64,000 nt of DNA from Liolophura sinensis (lineage: Eukaryota > Mollusca > Polyplacophora > Chitonida > Chitonidae): positions 15,289,850-15,353,849 of the forward strand of contig NC_088304.1 in NCBI RefSeq assembly GCF_032854445.1, written 5' to 3'. How positions within the stretch are numbered: the stretch's first letter is position 1; each line of letters opens with the position of its first letter. Positions 34,960-47,550 of this stretch are shown in pieces. The translations under genes were made by a program, and so were the position numbers. The notes beneath the pieces were generated by a model that made no database searches, was not told the origin of the DNA, and was given only the letters and a program-made list of their open reading frames with translations.

Positions 34960-35434
34960 GTGGGTAAAGTTAGTCCAGTACCCAGACCCTTCTTATCTCC
35001 CCTTGTTCTTACAACATAGGGTCCAGTACAGATAATCACCATTGCTCAGCTGACGCTGTTTGATTGGCTGAGATATTCTTCAGGCAGTTAAAAAGGGAGT
35101 AAATTCAAAATTGTGAAAACTGCTAGGCAGAGTGCAATTTTTTTTAAAATTCTTCTTGCAGAAATGTAACTATGCTAAGAGACTGCACCTCATTTTTGCA
35201 AGGTGAGATTCCCTTTTAACTATTACAGATGGGATAGACTTGTAAACATGGCGGACAACACACATAACAACATTGTGATAGTCAATGAGCTTCAAGCCAA
35301 TTGCTTGTTGCTGTACTGGGCTATATTTCTAAAGATATATGTACTACTGTAGGCATATGTAGGCAACTTTGTTTTCCTATACTTTGCTTGGTTTTATATC
35401 CCTTTTGATCAGAGTGGTTGTTAAAAAAAAAAAT

Positions 35435-35486
35435 AAAGTATATTATTCAAGTGTATGGCATAAAACTTAAATAAATTAAATTACCT
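35435..35486 (+). mobile_element. SINE tail fragment in FABP intron 3
   Basis: 'attattcaagtgtatggcat' followed by aaaacttaaataaattaaat resembles the 3' tail of the main SINE in very diverged form. Confidence 0.35.
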
Positions 35487-35533
35487 GTTCATCAAAACTT
35501 GTCATCACTCTGATTTTTTGTGTTGTTTTTCAG

Positions 35534-35602
35534 ACATTAGTTGCCAAGAAGGATGGGAAGGATGTGACATGCATTAGAAAATACAAACGAGCGGAGGAGT
35601 AA
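35534..35602 (+). CDS. Fatty-acid-binding protein, exon 4 (terminal)
   Basis: Encodes residues 118-139: TLVAKKDGKDVTCIRKYKRAEE, then TAA. Arg132 and Tyr134 (R-K-Y) match the R-x-Y pair that grips the fatty-acid carboxylate. Total protein 139 residues, normal for the family (about 132-140), with no signal peptide, so cytosolic. The acceptor TTTTTCAG ends at 35533. All four exons are intact and the gene looks functional. Confidence 0.96.
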   Translation, partial: TLVAKKDGKDVTCIRKYKRAEE

Positions 35603-36146
35603 ATTACTGACTGCAGGCGCCACTTTTCATCGGTGTAATGATAATTTTATTTTGACCAGTTGGCAGACTTTGGGCCGACTCAAGTATTTTTAACTGTACA
35701 GAAGTATTTCTGGATTTTTTTTTTTAATATACCATTACATTTGTGTATTTGGCATTTTAAGCCTTGATATTGATGTATTTTAAAGCATGGCATTGACATT
35801 TTTTTCTGTTTGGGCTAGACAGTGAGGGTAATGGTGATAGGTACACAGTATTTAGGAAGGGAAGAAACTTTTAGCATTACTGATTTACTCAGTTGTCTCC
35901 CTTGATTTAGGGTTAGCAGGTGATCTCTAGCTACTTGCATCAACATGAGGATTTAATTCACTCTGTCATATTAACTGTGACTTTTGGAAAGGTTGTGTTT
36001 ATTTGCCTAGCATGATTTTTATATTTGGCTAAATCTAACTCGAAAAGCTTGAGAATCCAGGAAATGATCAAAGAAAATTGACTTTTCAGCTTTAGAATGA
36101 ATATAACTTGAACAACCTTGGGATTAATAACAGAGTCGGAACACTC

Positions 36147-36152
36147 AATAAA
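36147..36152 (+). terminator. Candidate FABP polyadenylation signal
   Basis: AATAAA about 545 bases after the FABP stop codon, within AT-rich 3' flank. It is the first canonical AATAAA I see downstream of the stop; use unproven. Confidence 0.45.
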
Positions 36153-37861
36153 ACATTAAAGTGCAAAAAATGGTGAAAGTCTGTGTTTGCATTTTGCAAT
36201 TTCTCTGGCATTACTGCTAAAGACCAGACGACTTAAATTATTTGTAGTGAAAAAATATGGTTGATCGCAATACTCACTCCAAGAAAACTCATTTTGATCT
36301 CTAACACAAAGTTAAAGGGTCCTTTTTTCCAGAGTATTCGACCCTGGGGAATAGTTTTTGTGCTGGCGTGCAGAAAGGGTGTAGCTAAGCTCACTGAAAC
36401 ATCAATGGACATAATTCATCTATTCCAGCCTGTAACAAATCGACTATATGAATATTCGAGTACCAGACTGGGAAATACCCATAAATTTGCCTTACTTGGC
36501 TTAGGATAGTTGCCCCCTGTATGTACAAGGCAGTTGTCACCCTGATGAACTTGTTGGCATTCGGTTTCATTTTTGAATTCAATTCATTATTGACATTTCT
36601 TAAAGTACTTAATGAGATATTGTGCATGTAATGAGATTTTTTTATGACTCCTTGTGAAAGTTGTGAATGTCACAGTTTTTAAATCTAAGAAAGAAATGAC
36701 AGGGTAATTCTTTTGTAGTACTTTTGGTTACAAGTTGGTGCTGCCAGAAAACAGTATTCAAGGGGAGTAATTCTCAGAGTACGTGCGAAGTTTCCAACTA
36801 GATTGGAGTTGTCTCCCTTAGATTGTTTCTTTTTTTTTTTTTTCTTTGTTGTAGATCGTTCATATCTAGTCATTTTCTTATGAAACGCTTTAATTTACTA
36901 ATTCTCATTAGTATACATTTACTGTTATTTGCGGCCTCATACAAGCATTTGGCATTATAATATACTTGTACTCTCATTTAGTATGTATCTATATGCATTA
37001 AAAATGCCTACTGATAAAAGAAATTCTATTGAAATTTATTCATGCCCTCTTATCAAAAGAATCAATTTTTTTACCTTAAAAGACTTGTATCAGTTGTGGA
37101 ACATGTGGAAAATTATATTGTCATTCCGTGTACTGACCAATGAAATAACCTTTCTGAAACATATTTGCATTTCTTCTTATGTCATCTTGTGGCCTTGACC
37201 TTCCAAAATTTTGAAAAATAAGATGTATTGTTTGGAGGTAGGGGGGGGGGGGGGGGGATGAGCCCCGGTATCTGTCCAGAGCTTTAACACTCACTTTGTA
37301 CTTACTGCTGGGATTTCACAGGATTTGTGTTTGCTTTATGGGCATTATTTTAAAGACGAAATGAAGTGTGTTCATTTTAATGATAGCATTGAATAGCGTA
37401 CGGTACTTAAAATTTGTAGTATTATAAGTAATGAATTTGTCATTCACTTCTGTATGAAATGTTGAATGAAATAAAAGTTTACAGAGGTATGGAAAAAACT
37501 TTGGATATTCTGTGATGAATTTCTCCATTTCAAAAAAAGGAAGCAAACTTTTTTGGGGTATCAAATACTCTAGTTTGGTCGTGAAGAAGGATGAAAAAAG
37601 CACTAGTGCATGTTATCTTTCAGTGCAGAGACCAATTCAGTGCACCTGAGCAACAGTAGTTGTAAGTATACGTGTATCAAAAATGTTCAGGTGAGTCATT
37701 TTTACAGTCGCAAAGAAAATGTATCGCCATGGAGATAAATATAAATGGGGTCAAATTTAGACAGCCTTGAGTTATGAGAGTTATAGAGTTATGGGACCAG
37801 TCATTGTTTCAGTGGGTATAAAATGCTCATGTGTTGGAACACTGTTATTGTATGACAGTTG
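36153..37861. other. Intergenic DNA between FABP and SINEs
   Basis: No gene recognised. Contains the inverted 'aaggggagtaattctc' / 'gagttgtctccctta' pair (36760-36820) and a G17-class homopolymer run near 37240-37257. Confidence 0.4.
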
Positions 37862-38084
37862 CGGAGCCTCCGTGGTCTGGTTGTTAGCGTGCTAGTGCAG
37901 CACGAAAAAGGTAGGAGTTCAAGTCCAGCTCATGCTGGCTTCCCCTCCAGCCGTTTGTGGGGAAAGTCTGATAGCAACCTGTGGATGGCCATGGGTTTCC
38001 TCCCACCATAATGCTGGCTGATGGTGTATGAATAAAAATATTTTTAAAAGGTGTAAAACCCAGTCGGATAAATAAATAAATAAC
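37862..38084 (+). mobile_element. tRNA-derived SINE, complete but diverged
   Basis: Starts 'gcctccgtggtctggttgtt' (A-box region), then 'gagttcaagtccagctcatg' (B box), 'gcaacctgtggatggccatg', 'tcccaccataatgctggctg' and a GATAAATAAATAAATAA tail. Confidence 0.85.
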
Positions 38085-38252
38085 ACTGACAGTGGATGTT
38101 TGGCCCGCAGGCTCAAAACCATTATTCAGGAGTTTCTGTTGTTGCTTAATGTGAAAAATACAAAAACAAAAAAAACTAGTATATCGTTTGACGTCAAAAA
38201 TGTTAAGTAAACTTTGTTGAGGTTAATATATTGATCACCTGTCTCACTGTGC

Positions 38253-38551
38253 TCAGAAGGTACAGGGGCCTCCGTGGCTCAGTTGGTTAGCGCGCTAGCA
38301 CAGCGTAATGACCCAGGAGTCTCTCACCAATGCGGTCGCTGTGAGTTCAAGTCCAGCTCATGCTGGCTTCCTCTCCAGCCGTAAGTGAAAGGTCTGCCAG
38401 CAACCTGCGGATGGTTGTGGGTTTCCCCTGGGCTCTGCCACGGTTTCCACCCACCATAATGCTGGTCGCCGTCGCATAAGTGAAATATTCTTAAGTACGG
38501 CGTAAAATACCAATCAAATAAATAAATATATCAAATAAATCAGAAGGTACA
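38253..38551 (+). mobile_element. Full-length tRNA-derived SINE with perfect 12-bp target duplication
   Basis: Body 38265-38539. The A-box region 'tggctcagttggttagcgcg' and B-box 'gtgagttcaagtccagc' show tRNA ancestry. The middle carries 'caacctgcggatggttgtgg' and 'caccataatgctggtcgc', and the 3' end 'gtgaaatattcttaagta' leads to an AAATAAAT tail. tcagaaggtaca stands at 38253-38264 and again at 38540-38551, the target-site duplication. The best reference copy in the window. Confidence 0.95.
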
Positions 38552-39175
38552 AATGATACTTCTTTCATTCAGGAACATATCAAGTTCACAATTCAGCTCC
38601 TCGATTTTTTTCCATCATTCAACAGCTTTCAAGAATTTATTTGTGAAACTTTTTCCAGATGCCATGTTATACTACACTGTATTCAAGTGTAATCAAATAT
38701 AGATACCTAACATTTTTGAGAGGTCACATGGTACTGTAGGGCTTAATATAAGACTATATATTACTGGCCTTATGAAGAAATCAGTTTAGACAAACAACAT
38801 GGAAATTTAATATTCGAATTCTAGACAGATTAAATCAATCACAAAGTTATGTTAACATACATGAATATCACACCCGATGAGTATGTGTGGCAATCTAACT
38901 CAAGAACTCTCTGGTAAATGAGGGCCTACATTGGCTCAGTTTAAATAGCTTGCTCACTGTGAAAGTTAGGCATGTGACGAATAAGATAAGCTCTTGCTTT
39001 GATTGCCGATTTTAAGTTAGGAGGCTTGTCGAATACCTTTCAAAGGGTAGTGGAGCACTCCAGATTTCCTCTGTCCATAAATACTGGTGTTAAACACTAG
39101 TTAAATTAATAACTAATAGTTTTTTGAAGCATGAGCTTTGTTTGTGAGGCTTCATGGAATTCTGTGTGTACCAGT
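38552..39175. other. Intergenic DNA, nothing recognised
   Basis: AT-rich, no coding signal, no clear repeat. Confidence 0.35.
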
Positions 39176-42100
39176 CAGACCAATTACTCATTCTCTGTAC
39201 AATCATGATCAGACAGAACACCCATTCACTGTAGAGTCAGGGATCAGACAGAACACCCATTCACTGTACAATCAGGATCAGAGAGAACACCCATTCCCTG
39301 TACAGTCATGATCAGACAGAAAACCCATTCACTGTAGAGTCAGGGATCAGACAGAACACCCATTCACTGTACAGTCAGGATGAAGCAGACCACCCATTCC
39401 ATGTACAGCCAGGATCAGACAGAAAACCTGTTCACTGTGCAGTCATGATCAGACAGATCATCCATTCACTGTACAGTCAGGGATCAGACAGAACACCCAT
39501 TCATTGTACAGTCAAGATCAGACAGAACACCCATTCACTGTACAATCATTATCAGACAGAACACCCATTCACTGTAGAGTCAGGGATCAGACAGAACACC
39601 CATTCACTGTACAATCAGGATCAGAGAGAACACCCATTCACTGTAAAGTCAGGATCATACAGAACACCCATTCACTGTAAAGTCAGGATCATACAGAACA
39701 CCCATTCAGTGTACAATCAGGATCAGACAGAACACCCATTCACTGTGCAATCAGCATCATACAGAACACCCATTCACTGTACAGTCATGATCGGACAGAA
39801 AACCCATTCCCTGTACAGCCAGGATCATACAGAACACCCATTCATTGTACAGTCGGGGATCATACAGAATACTCATTCACTGTACTATGAGGATCAGACA
39901 GAACACCTATTCACTCTGCAGTCAGGATCAGAGAGTCCACTCAATCACTGTACAATCAAGGATCAGACAGAACACCCAATCACTGTACAATCATGATCAG
40001 ACAGAACACCCATTCACTGTACAATCATGATCAGACAGAACACCCAATCACTGTACAATCATGATCAGACAGAACACCCATTCATTGTACAGTCATAATC
40101 AGGCTGAATACCCATTCACAGTACAACCAGGATCAGACAGAACACCCATTCACTGTACAGTCATGATCAGGCAGACCACCCATTCACTGTACAATCATGA
40201 TCAGACAGAACACCCAATCACTGTACAATCATGATCAGACAGAACACCCGTTCACTGTTCAGTAAGGATCAGACAGAACATCTGTTCACTGTGCAGTCAG
40301 GATCAGACAGAACACCCATTCACTGTACCATCATGATCAGGCTGAATACCCATTCACTGTACAACCAGGATCAGACAGAACACCTATTCACTGTGCAGTC
40401 AGGATCAGACAGAACACCTGTTCACTGTGCAGTCAGGATCAGACAGAACACCTGTTCACTGTGCAGTCAGGATCAGACAGAACACCTGTTCACTGTGCAG
40501 TCAGGATCAGACAGAACACCTGTTTACTGTGCAGTCAGGATCAGACAGAACACCTGTTCACTGTGCAGTCAGGATCAGACAGAACACCTGTTCACTGTGC
40601 AGTCAGGATCAGACAGAGCACCCGTTCACTGTGCAGTCAGGATCAGACAGAACACCCCTTCACTGTGCAGTCAGGATCAGACAGAACACCTGTTCACTGT
40701 GCAGTCAGGATCAGACAGAACACCCGTTCACTGTGCAGTCAGGATCAGACAGAACTCCTGTTCACTGTGCAGTCAGGATCAGGCAGAACACCCGTTCACT
40801 GTGCAGTCAGGGATCAGACAGAACACCTGTTCACTGTGCAGTCAGGATCAGACAGAACACCTGTTCACTGTGCAGTCAGGATTAGACAGTCTACCTAATC
40901 AGTGTACAGTCAGGGATCAGACAGAACACCTGTCCACTGTACAACCAGGACCAGACTGAACACCCATTTGCTGTACAGTCAGGGATCATACAGAACACCT
41001 GTTCACTCTGCAGTCAGGATCATACAGAACACCTGTTCACTGTGCAGTCAGGGATCATACAGAACACCTGTTCACTGTGCAGTCAGGATCAGACAGAACA
41101 CCTGTTCACTGTGCAGTCAGGATTAGACAGTCTACCTAATCAGTGTACAGTCAGGGATCAGACAGAACACCTGTCCACTGTACAACCAGGACCAGACAGA
41201 ACACCCATTCGCTGTACAGTCAGGGATCATACAGAACACCTGTTCACTGTGCAGTCAGGGATCATACAGAACACCCATTCACTGTGCAGGCAGGATCAGA
41301 CAGAACACCTGTTCACTGTGTAGTCAGGATCAGGCAGAACACCCGTTCACTGTGCAGTCAGGGATCAGACAGACCACCTGTTCACTGTGCAGTCAGGATC
41401 ATACAAAACACCTGTTCACTGTGCAGTCAGGATTAGACAGTCTACCTAATCAGTGTACAGTCAGGGATCAGACAGAACACCTGTCCACTGTACAACCAGG
41501 ACCAGACTGAACACCCATTTGCTGTACAGTCAGGGATCATACAGAACACCTGTTCACTGTGCAGTCAGGGATCAGACAGAACACCTGTTCACTGTGCAGT
41601 CAGGATTAGACAGTCTACCTAATCAGTGTACAGTCAGGGATCAGACAGAACACCCGTCCACTGTACAACCAGGACCAGACAGAACACCCATTCGCTGTAC
41701 AGTCAGGGATCATACAGAACACCCATTCACTGTACAGTCAGGGATCATACAGAACACCCATTCATTGTACTGTCGGGGATCATACAGGACACCCGTTCAC
41801 TGTGCAGTCAGGGATCATACAGAACACCTGTTCACTGTGCAGTCAGGATCAGACAGAACACCTGTTCACTGTGCAGTCAGGATTAGACAGTCTACCTAAT
41901 CAGTGTACAGTCAGGGATCAGACAGAACCCCCGTCCACTGTACAACCAGGACCAGACAGAACACCCATTCGCTGTACAGTCAGGGATCATACAGAACACC
42001 TGTTCACTGTGCAGTCAGGGATCAGACAGAACACCTGTTCACTGTGCAGTCAGGGATCATACAGAACACCTGTTCACTGTGCAGTCAGGATCATACAGAA

Positions 42101-42325
42101 CACCTGTTCACTGTGCAGTCAGGATTAGACAGTCTACCTAATCAGTGTACAGTCAGGGATCAGACAGAAAACCTGTCCACTGTACAACCAGGACCAGACA
42201 GAACACCCATTCACTGTAAAGCCAGGGTTCATACAGAATAGCCATTCACCGTGCAGTCGGGATCTGACAGACAATCCACTGACTGGGCAATCCTGATCAG
42301 ACGGAACATCCATTCACCGTGCATC
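39176..42325 (+). repeat. 3.1-kb minisatellite, 34-bp unit, about 90 copies
   Basis: Unit 'gatcagacagaacacctgtt' plus 'cactgtgcagtcag', with 35-bp variants (extra G before gatcag). The left third favours 'cccattcactgtaca', the middle 'cctgttcactgtgca'. The right part has a higher-order block beginning 'gattagacagtctaccta' that recurs at about 40890, 41130, 41430, 41606, 41880 and 42124. Long reading frames in all three forward frames come from the stop-poor unit, not from a gene. Confidence 0.97.
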
Positions 42326-42607
42326 AGCTTTAGGCTATCCGAAAGTAAACCAATTTACATGTATTTCAAGTTTGAGAATTCCATTAAACTTCAAATGCAG
42401 TGATAACAGGAAAAATGAACAGAGAAAACCTGATGACGTACGTAGATCCAAGCTTAAAGAAGATGATGAAATCAGCAACATGTTTCTTTTCATTCCTTCA
42501 GTGAGGCATTCCGATACGTAAATTATGTTCACAGGACTGGTTCACTCCAGGTTCTGTAGATTCTAAGCAATGCAACGAACCCTGTATCAAGCATTGCCTG
42601 ATCAGTA

Positions 42608-42772
42608 TGGGTTCTTGTTATGCACAAGTCTGCCAGCAACGTGGTCGTGCATGGATGTTTGCGGGTTCCACCGGGGTTCTGCCCGGTTTCCTGCCACCAT
42701 AATGCTGACCGCAGTCCTGTAAGTGAAATATTCTTGAGTAAGGAGTAAAACACCAATCAAATAAATAAATAG
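42608..42772 (+). mobile_element. tRNA-derived SINE, 5'-truncated
   Basis: 'aagtctgccagcaacgtggt', 'ctgcccggtttcctgccacc', 'ataatgctgaccgcag', 'gtgaaatattcttgagta' and an AAATAAATA tail. Confidence 0.8.
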
Positions 42773-45065
42773 TTTGCACAACCAGTTGTTTCTAATAGTA
42801 CAGAAGCAGATTCAGAGTCTCATACTTCCTTTGTCTGCACAGCCCTGCTATCGTGGCAAACAGTCCCAAGATATTCAGAAAATTGATTAATGAGGTCGTA
42901 TTTTCAAATTCATTTCCCGCTCATTGAGCTCTGGTCTGTTCATAGCGTAGTTATATCTCCAGGCAGTATATTTCTGCCTTCCGTCTTCAACAGGCAGCTG
43001 AATACATTAAATGTTTGCATTTAGTCTCGGTCTGTTTCGGTAAGGGTTTACGGCTTAACTGTTTTATGCTGGGGTACTAAATATAATCCTTTCGGTAAAC
43101 GGACAAAAATGTGTACATATGTACTATACAGACCCTTATGTCAATAAAAAAAAACCCAACCCTATATAGGGATATAGGCCTACGTAATAGCCGAAATTCG
43201 GTATACTCATTGAAACACATTTACCAACACATTTAGTGAATGTAGACTTGTATGCTATATTTAATCAGCACTGGAAGTATAAATATTTCTCTTTCCAAAT
43301 ATAACTTTTAATGAATATATAGCCCTATGTATATATGTATTCATAAATATGAATGTTAATACACAGCATGTCACTGTGTGAATCACCAAACGTCGGCCTA
43401 CTGGCAATACTTGCTGTTACATGTATACGGTAGGTTTATAAATAAAAATGTAAAATATGTTAATTGCATAGATATGAATGTTAATGTAACGTTGGACATT
43501 TATGGAATGAATGATTATGGCTTAACGCCATAAATACGTATACCTTCTTTGAAGTACCAAACTTAACACTTAGGTAGGGGCGTAAGAAGGTGGGGGGGCA
43601 AGGGACTCGTCAGTCGACTGAAATGGAGCTGCCTGACAAACCTCGTCGAGTTCAACTTTAAAATATATCCAGCCACCTGAACATCTACATGTCATGGAGT
43701 TTGACATATAGTTCAGTTTATTGTTTTCCTTTTTTATGAGAGTTACTTAGCGTTGGAGGTTTTTGAAGTACAAATGTTCATGTCACATGTACTGAAATAA
43801 TGGTCTTTTTTAAATAACAATTTTTCTGCAACGTCGGTTTTGTATTTTCTGCATCCATGCAACCATGCCTGCAATTGTCGTAAGGTTGTGAATTTTGATT
43901 ATTTCTCAAAGATTTTGCTCTTCCAGATCACATGATATAGTGTCACGAAGTTATACATACCTGTTGTTCCAAACTGATAACGTGCCAAAATTGCATAGAT
44001 TTATGTAGGTTTGCTTGTTTTAACTTTCAATACACATATAGAAGTAACATATATTAATATATACAATTCTCCCATGGAAGGGCAAATCATCTACAGTGTC
44101 ATTTGACAAAAAAGTGGACTGATTTGTCTCCAAACACAAGTTTTTTTTCTAATTTAGTGACTGTGCTTCAATGCGATGACGTTACAGTCCTATTCAGCCC
44201 AAAAAGCAGAATAATTAATATAATATATTTGTACAATATATGCACTCATCGGTGTTGAGTTATTTATTTCATTATGGTTTATTGTCATTCCAAGATCATT
44301 TCACTTAAGACGGGTTGCAAGATTCATCAGTGAAGGAAAGATAAGTAACCCTTGTAACCACCGACTTTGGCGCCTTACTGGAAATTCCCCTAGATCAGAC
44401 GCACGCCTTTTTTCTCAGCCAAAGGCCTGATCAAAAAGTGTATGTATAGATGTGAATGACATTGATTTCAATCAAAAGCAAGCCAGCGGGAATAGGCCAG
44501 GAAGTTTACCACCAAGACCCAGCAAAAACATGGATGTTTCTTTCCATCGATCCTCCTTCATTCGAATTAAATGCTTGTATTAGTCAATCTACACCAACCT
44601 TTCTCCAACATGCGTTAATTTAATGTTGAATTCTGGATAAATTCTTACAATGTTCTTTGTTGAACCATGGTTCTCCAGGCAAAAGCGTCAACAACTGAGC
44701 TCAACGTCTTTTTCAATTTTTTCAGTCAGACCTAAATAATCAAAAACACCTCAATTGGCTTATATAAGACACGGCAAATCGTCTCTAAGACGATGTACCT
44801 CCTTTAAAACTTCCAGGGCCTTAGCGACCCCTCGACCCTCGCCGTTTTTGATGAGACTCTTGCCTCCCCCCCCCCCCCCCCCCAACTTTGAAATTACTTC
44901 CTACGCCCCTGTTAGGCTACGATTAGGGTGCATTTCTTCAGCGGTAACTAGTTAAAAATGAGTAGTCCTATGTAGGCATACGTAAGACAAACAACTGAGC
45001 GATAACTTGCTCATTGTAAATACCGCAACTGCAAGGAATTTACAGGCCATGAAACACCCTTCATA
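42773..45065. other. Intergenic DNA, no gene recognised
   Basis: AT-rich with a C-homopolymer near 44865-44883 and a short reversed repeat tail ('atgaatgattatggcttaac') at 43503-43530 of the type seen forward at 61977-62043. No coding region supported. Confidence 0.4.
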
Positions 45066-45118
45066 AGGATTTATTTATTTGTTTGATGGTGTTTTACGCC
45101 GTGATATTTATATGAATG
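45066..45118 (-). mobile_element. SINE 3' tail fragment, reverse
   Basis: 'atttatttatttgtttgatg' followed by gtgttttacgccgtgatatt, the reversed tail of the main SINE family only. Confidence 0.6.
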
Positions 45119-45348
45119 GAAATGCCCTTAATTACATGTATTTATGGATAAGCTTATGTAAATAACATCTGTATGTTACGCTGTGTTTACTCATGCATTG
45201 ACCTTGAACAAGGTCTTAACTCAAAGTAAAGCACATGTTCTAGTTCTGGCATTCGCATTTTGTCTATAGTGCGATTAGCATACATAATTGCAGGCGTCAT
45301 AAGCTATACAGTTATAATTACGTAAACTGAGATGTTCGTATACCTAGT

Positions 45349-45351
<3 letters not shown>

Positions 45352-45418
<67 letters not shown>
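45352..45418. repeat. (AT)n microsatellite, about 67 bp
   Basis: Pure alternating AT; gives a spurious Ile-Tyr open frame. Confidence 0.95.
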
Positions 45419-45428
<10 letters not shown>

Positions 45429-45939
45429 TAGAGATTCCTCCTAGCCTATATATAGCCTTATATATCGCCTATATATGTACACGCAGTATAATTAATAATT
45501 ATTGGAGAGGCAATGCAGCAATGTCAAACTTGTGTTGAATGTTGATTCGGTCTATATTTGTCACAAGTGTGATTTGCAATTGGGTAAATTAGAATGTGCT
45601 CTCTTTTTTTTTCTTGACCACAGTGACATTTTGTAATCACTCATACATGTATAAATAAGCATAGTCATGTATATATGCATGAAAAACACCGACATCGGAG
45701 TATACATGTGTGTGAGACGAACTGTGAATGGTATCATATGGATACATCATTAATATTGAATTATATTTCTAAACTCTTCGGCCTTAGGTGTATAGATTTA
45801 ACTGAAGAACACTTTCAGTTTCTAGAAATAAAACAGTTTCACATCTTTTCGGAATTTTTTAGTTGTAAGTAGTTATGAAGAGCGTTTTGTGTTGTTTTGT
45901 TTTTTTTATTGTGTGTGTATTTTCAGCATTTGAACATGA

Positions 45940-46446
45940 CCGTGTAGACCCTCGTCGTGTGCACACACCAACACCGGAAGTTATCGTATGGCCGATGGCC
46001 CGGATGAAAGTGGCACAAGTTGGTGAGGTTTAGGGCAGGTGGCATTGGAAAATGCTCAACTTTGTTAGCTGTGTATAGAAGCACTTGTGTATGCGATCAC
46101 AAAGACATAGTGTGCGAGTGTCGCGAATGACGAAATAAGCGGGAATCACTTTGTTATCATTTGTGGGCGTGATCTGTGGAAGCGATGTCAGACTGGGGTC
46201 GTCTCCACTACAGTTGTGGGACGAAAACAAACCCTGTGCTTCTCGGACTGAACACTGCGGAAGTAATCTCTCCCTATTGTAAGTAGAAATTGTCTCCGGT
46301 TGATTCGTGCTGGTTTTCTGTTTTCATTTCGCAAGGGACGCACCACCCGGATATTTCTGGGCTGGTCAGTGGTTTGTGTCTTCACTGTTTGGCAAAGTTC
46401 TTGGTTCCTATTACTTGTCTTGAACTACCGCAACAACAACAACAAC
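45940..46446 (+). promoter_or_regulatory. Putative promoter and 5' UTR of MYO18A
   Basis: Locally richer in CpG than the surroundings. CCGGAAGT at 45974-45981 is a perfect ETS/GABP-type site typical of broadly expressed promoters, followed by 'atggccgatggcccgg'. No TATA box seen. A (CAA)n run directly precedes the start codon. The transcription start is not determined. Confidence 0.45.
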
Positions 46447-47550
46447 ATGTTCAGTTTTATGAAGAAAGACAAAGACCGGGAAAAGGAGAAAGACAAGAAG
46501 GAGAAGAAAGAAAAGGAGAAGAAGGACAAAAAAGAGAAGAAAGAAAAGACCAAGGAACGTCAAGGAATTACGCAGGAGGAGTTGAATAGACTTGAGGAGG
46601 TGAAAAAAGGTGTGTTTCGTCGATTCAGTGACCGCGACAAATCTCGAAAACGTAAAGAAGCTCATGGGGAAGGTGGCAGTGGAGATGGGACAGGCATCCC
46701 TACTGACAGTAGTGACAGCAGTCTCAGCTCAAACACACGGTTGTCACCATCACAGGAACTCCCAGATAGTCAGATGACAGCCGAGAAACCTGTTCTTAGC
46801 AAGCCTGTAGCTGCCCCACGGTCTCATGGCAAATCGTCCCATAAAGAGAAGATGGGGCCTCCACCTGTCATGCCCAAGCCAAACAAAAGCATTCTTAGAG
46901 GTGGCTCAGCTCCTGTGTCCAACAGTTACCACCAGAATGGGAACGGGCAAAATGGAGATGACTCGAACTTACTGCAGACCAATACAAAACTTAATGAACA
47001 GATGTCTGGTCCGACATCATCTGCCAGTCGAAAGACCATTCCGCAGATAAACGAGCCAAGTCCAGATGTGATTCCTGCTCAGGAAGATGTCATTGACAGC
47101 CCTGTTGAAAAGACATTTAAGGCTGATCTCCAGTTACCGGAAATAATACCTCCCAAGGCTCCAAAATCTAGAACTGTTTCTGTGAAACGTCAGCCTGGCG
47201 GTGACTTTGGATTTACCCTTCGTAAAGGCGTGATGATGGATGGTGATCGTAAGAGGAATGTGATATTTGCTGAGCCTGGGGGAGGGACACGAGGCTCTCT
47301 TACTGGGTTACTCCCTGGAGATCGGCTGGTGGAGGTGAACAATGTCAATGTGGAAAATAAAACGCGTGAAGAAGTGGTTGAATTGATTCGCACATCCGGA
47401 GATCATGTGACTTTACGCTTGCAGCCGATCCCGGAACTGATCGAGCTGAGTGTGCGCCCCGGGAGTGATGGGGCAACAGTTGATGTCGGGGAGCATGTTG
47501 TCAAAGGCGGCACCCTGAAGAGAAGCGGCAGTATGAGGTACAAGAAAGCG
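46447..47550 (+). CDS. Unconventional myosin XVIIIA, first coding exon (KE-rich + PDZ)
   Basis: Encodes residues 1-368 of myosin XVIIIA, an actin-binding, essentially non-motile myosin known from vertebrates and flies as a scaffold at Golgi and cell cortex. MFSFMKKDKD begins like vertebrate MYO18A (MFNLMKKDKD). It continues into a Lys/Glu-rich stretch (residues 7-37), a Ser/Pro-rich low-complexity linker (60-235), and a PDZ domain at about 243-327. The ligand loop is GGDFGF (251-256), with FAEPGGGT (274-281) and LLPGDRLVEVNN (288-299) almost as in vertebrates. QPIPEL (326-331) follows, also conserved. The start is the first ATG in frame; the open stretch upstream begins at TTG. The donor GCG/GTAAGT at 47551 gives a phase-0 junction. 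The motor, IQ and coiled-coil exons are not in the window. Confidence 0.95.

Noticed and set aside
38270-38360. tRNA genes from A- and B-box-like sequence
   Set aside because: Boxes belong to SINE heads; no cloverleaf or anticodon arm can be drawn, and the body continues into SINE sequence.
39445-42241. Long open frames (up to 242 codons) as a repeat protein
   Set aside because: All three forward frames are open with the same 34-residue period because the unit lacks stops; no start context, splice signal or known domain.
39176-42325. 34-bp direct repeats as a CRISPR array
   Set aside because: Units are head-to-tail without unique spacers, diverge in blocks, and lie in an animal genome.
46300-46446. 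49-residue N-terminal extension of myosin XVIIIA
   Set aside because: The frame opens at TTG, not ATG, and the known family start MFSFMKKDKD-like lies at 46447.
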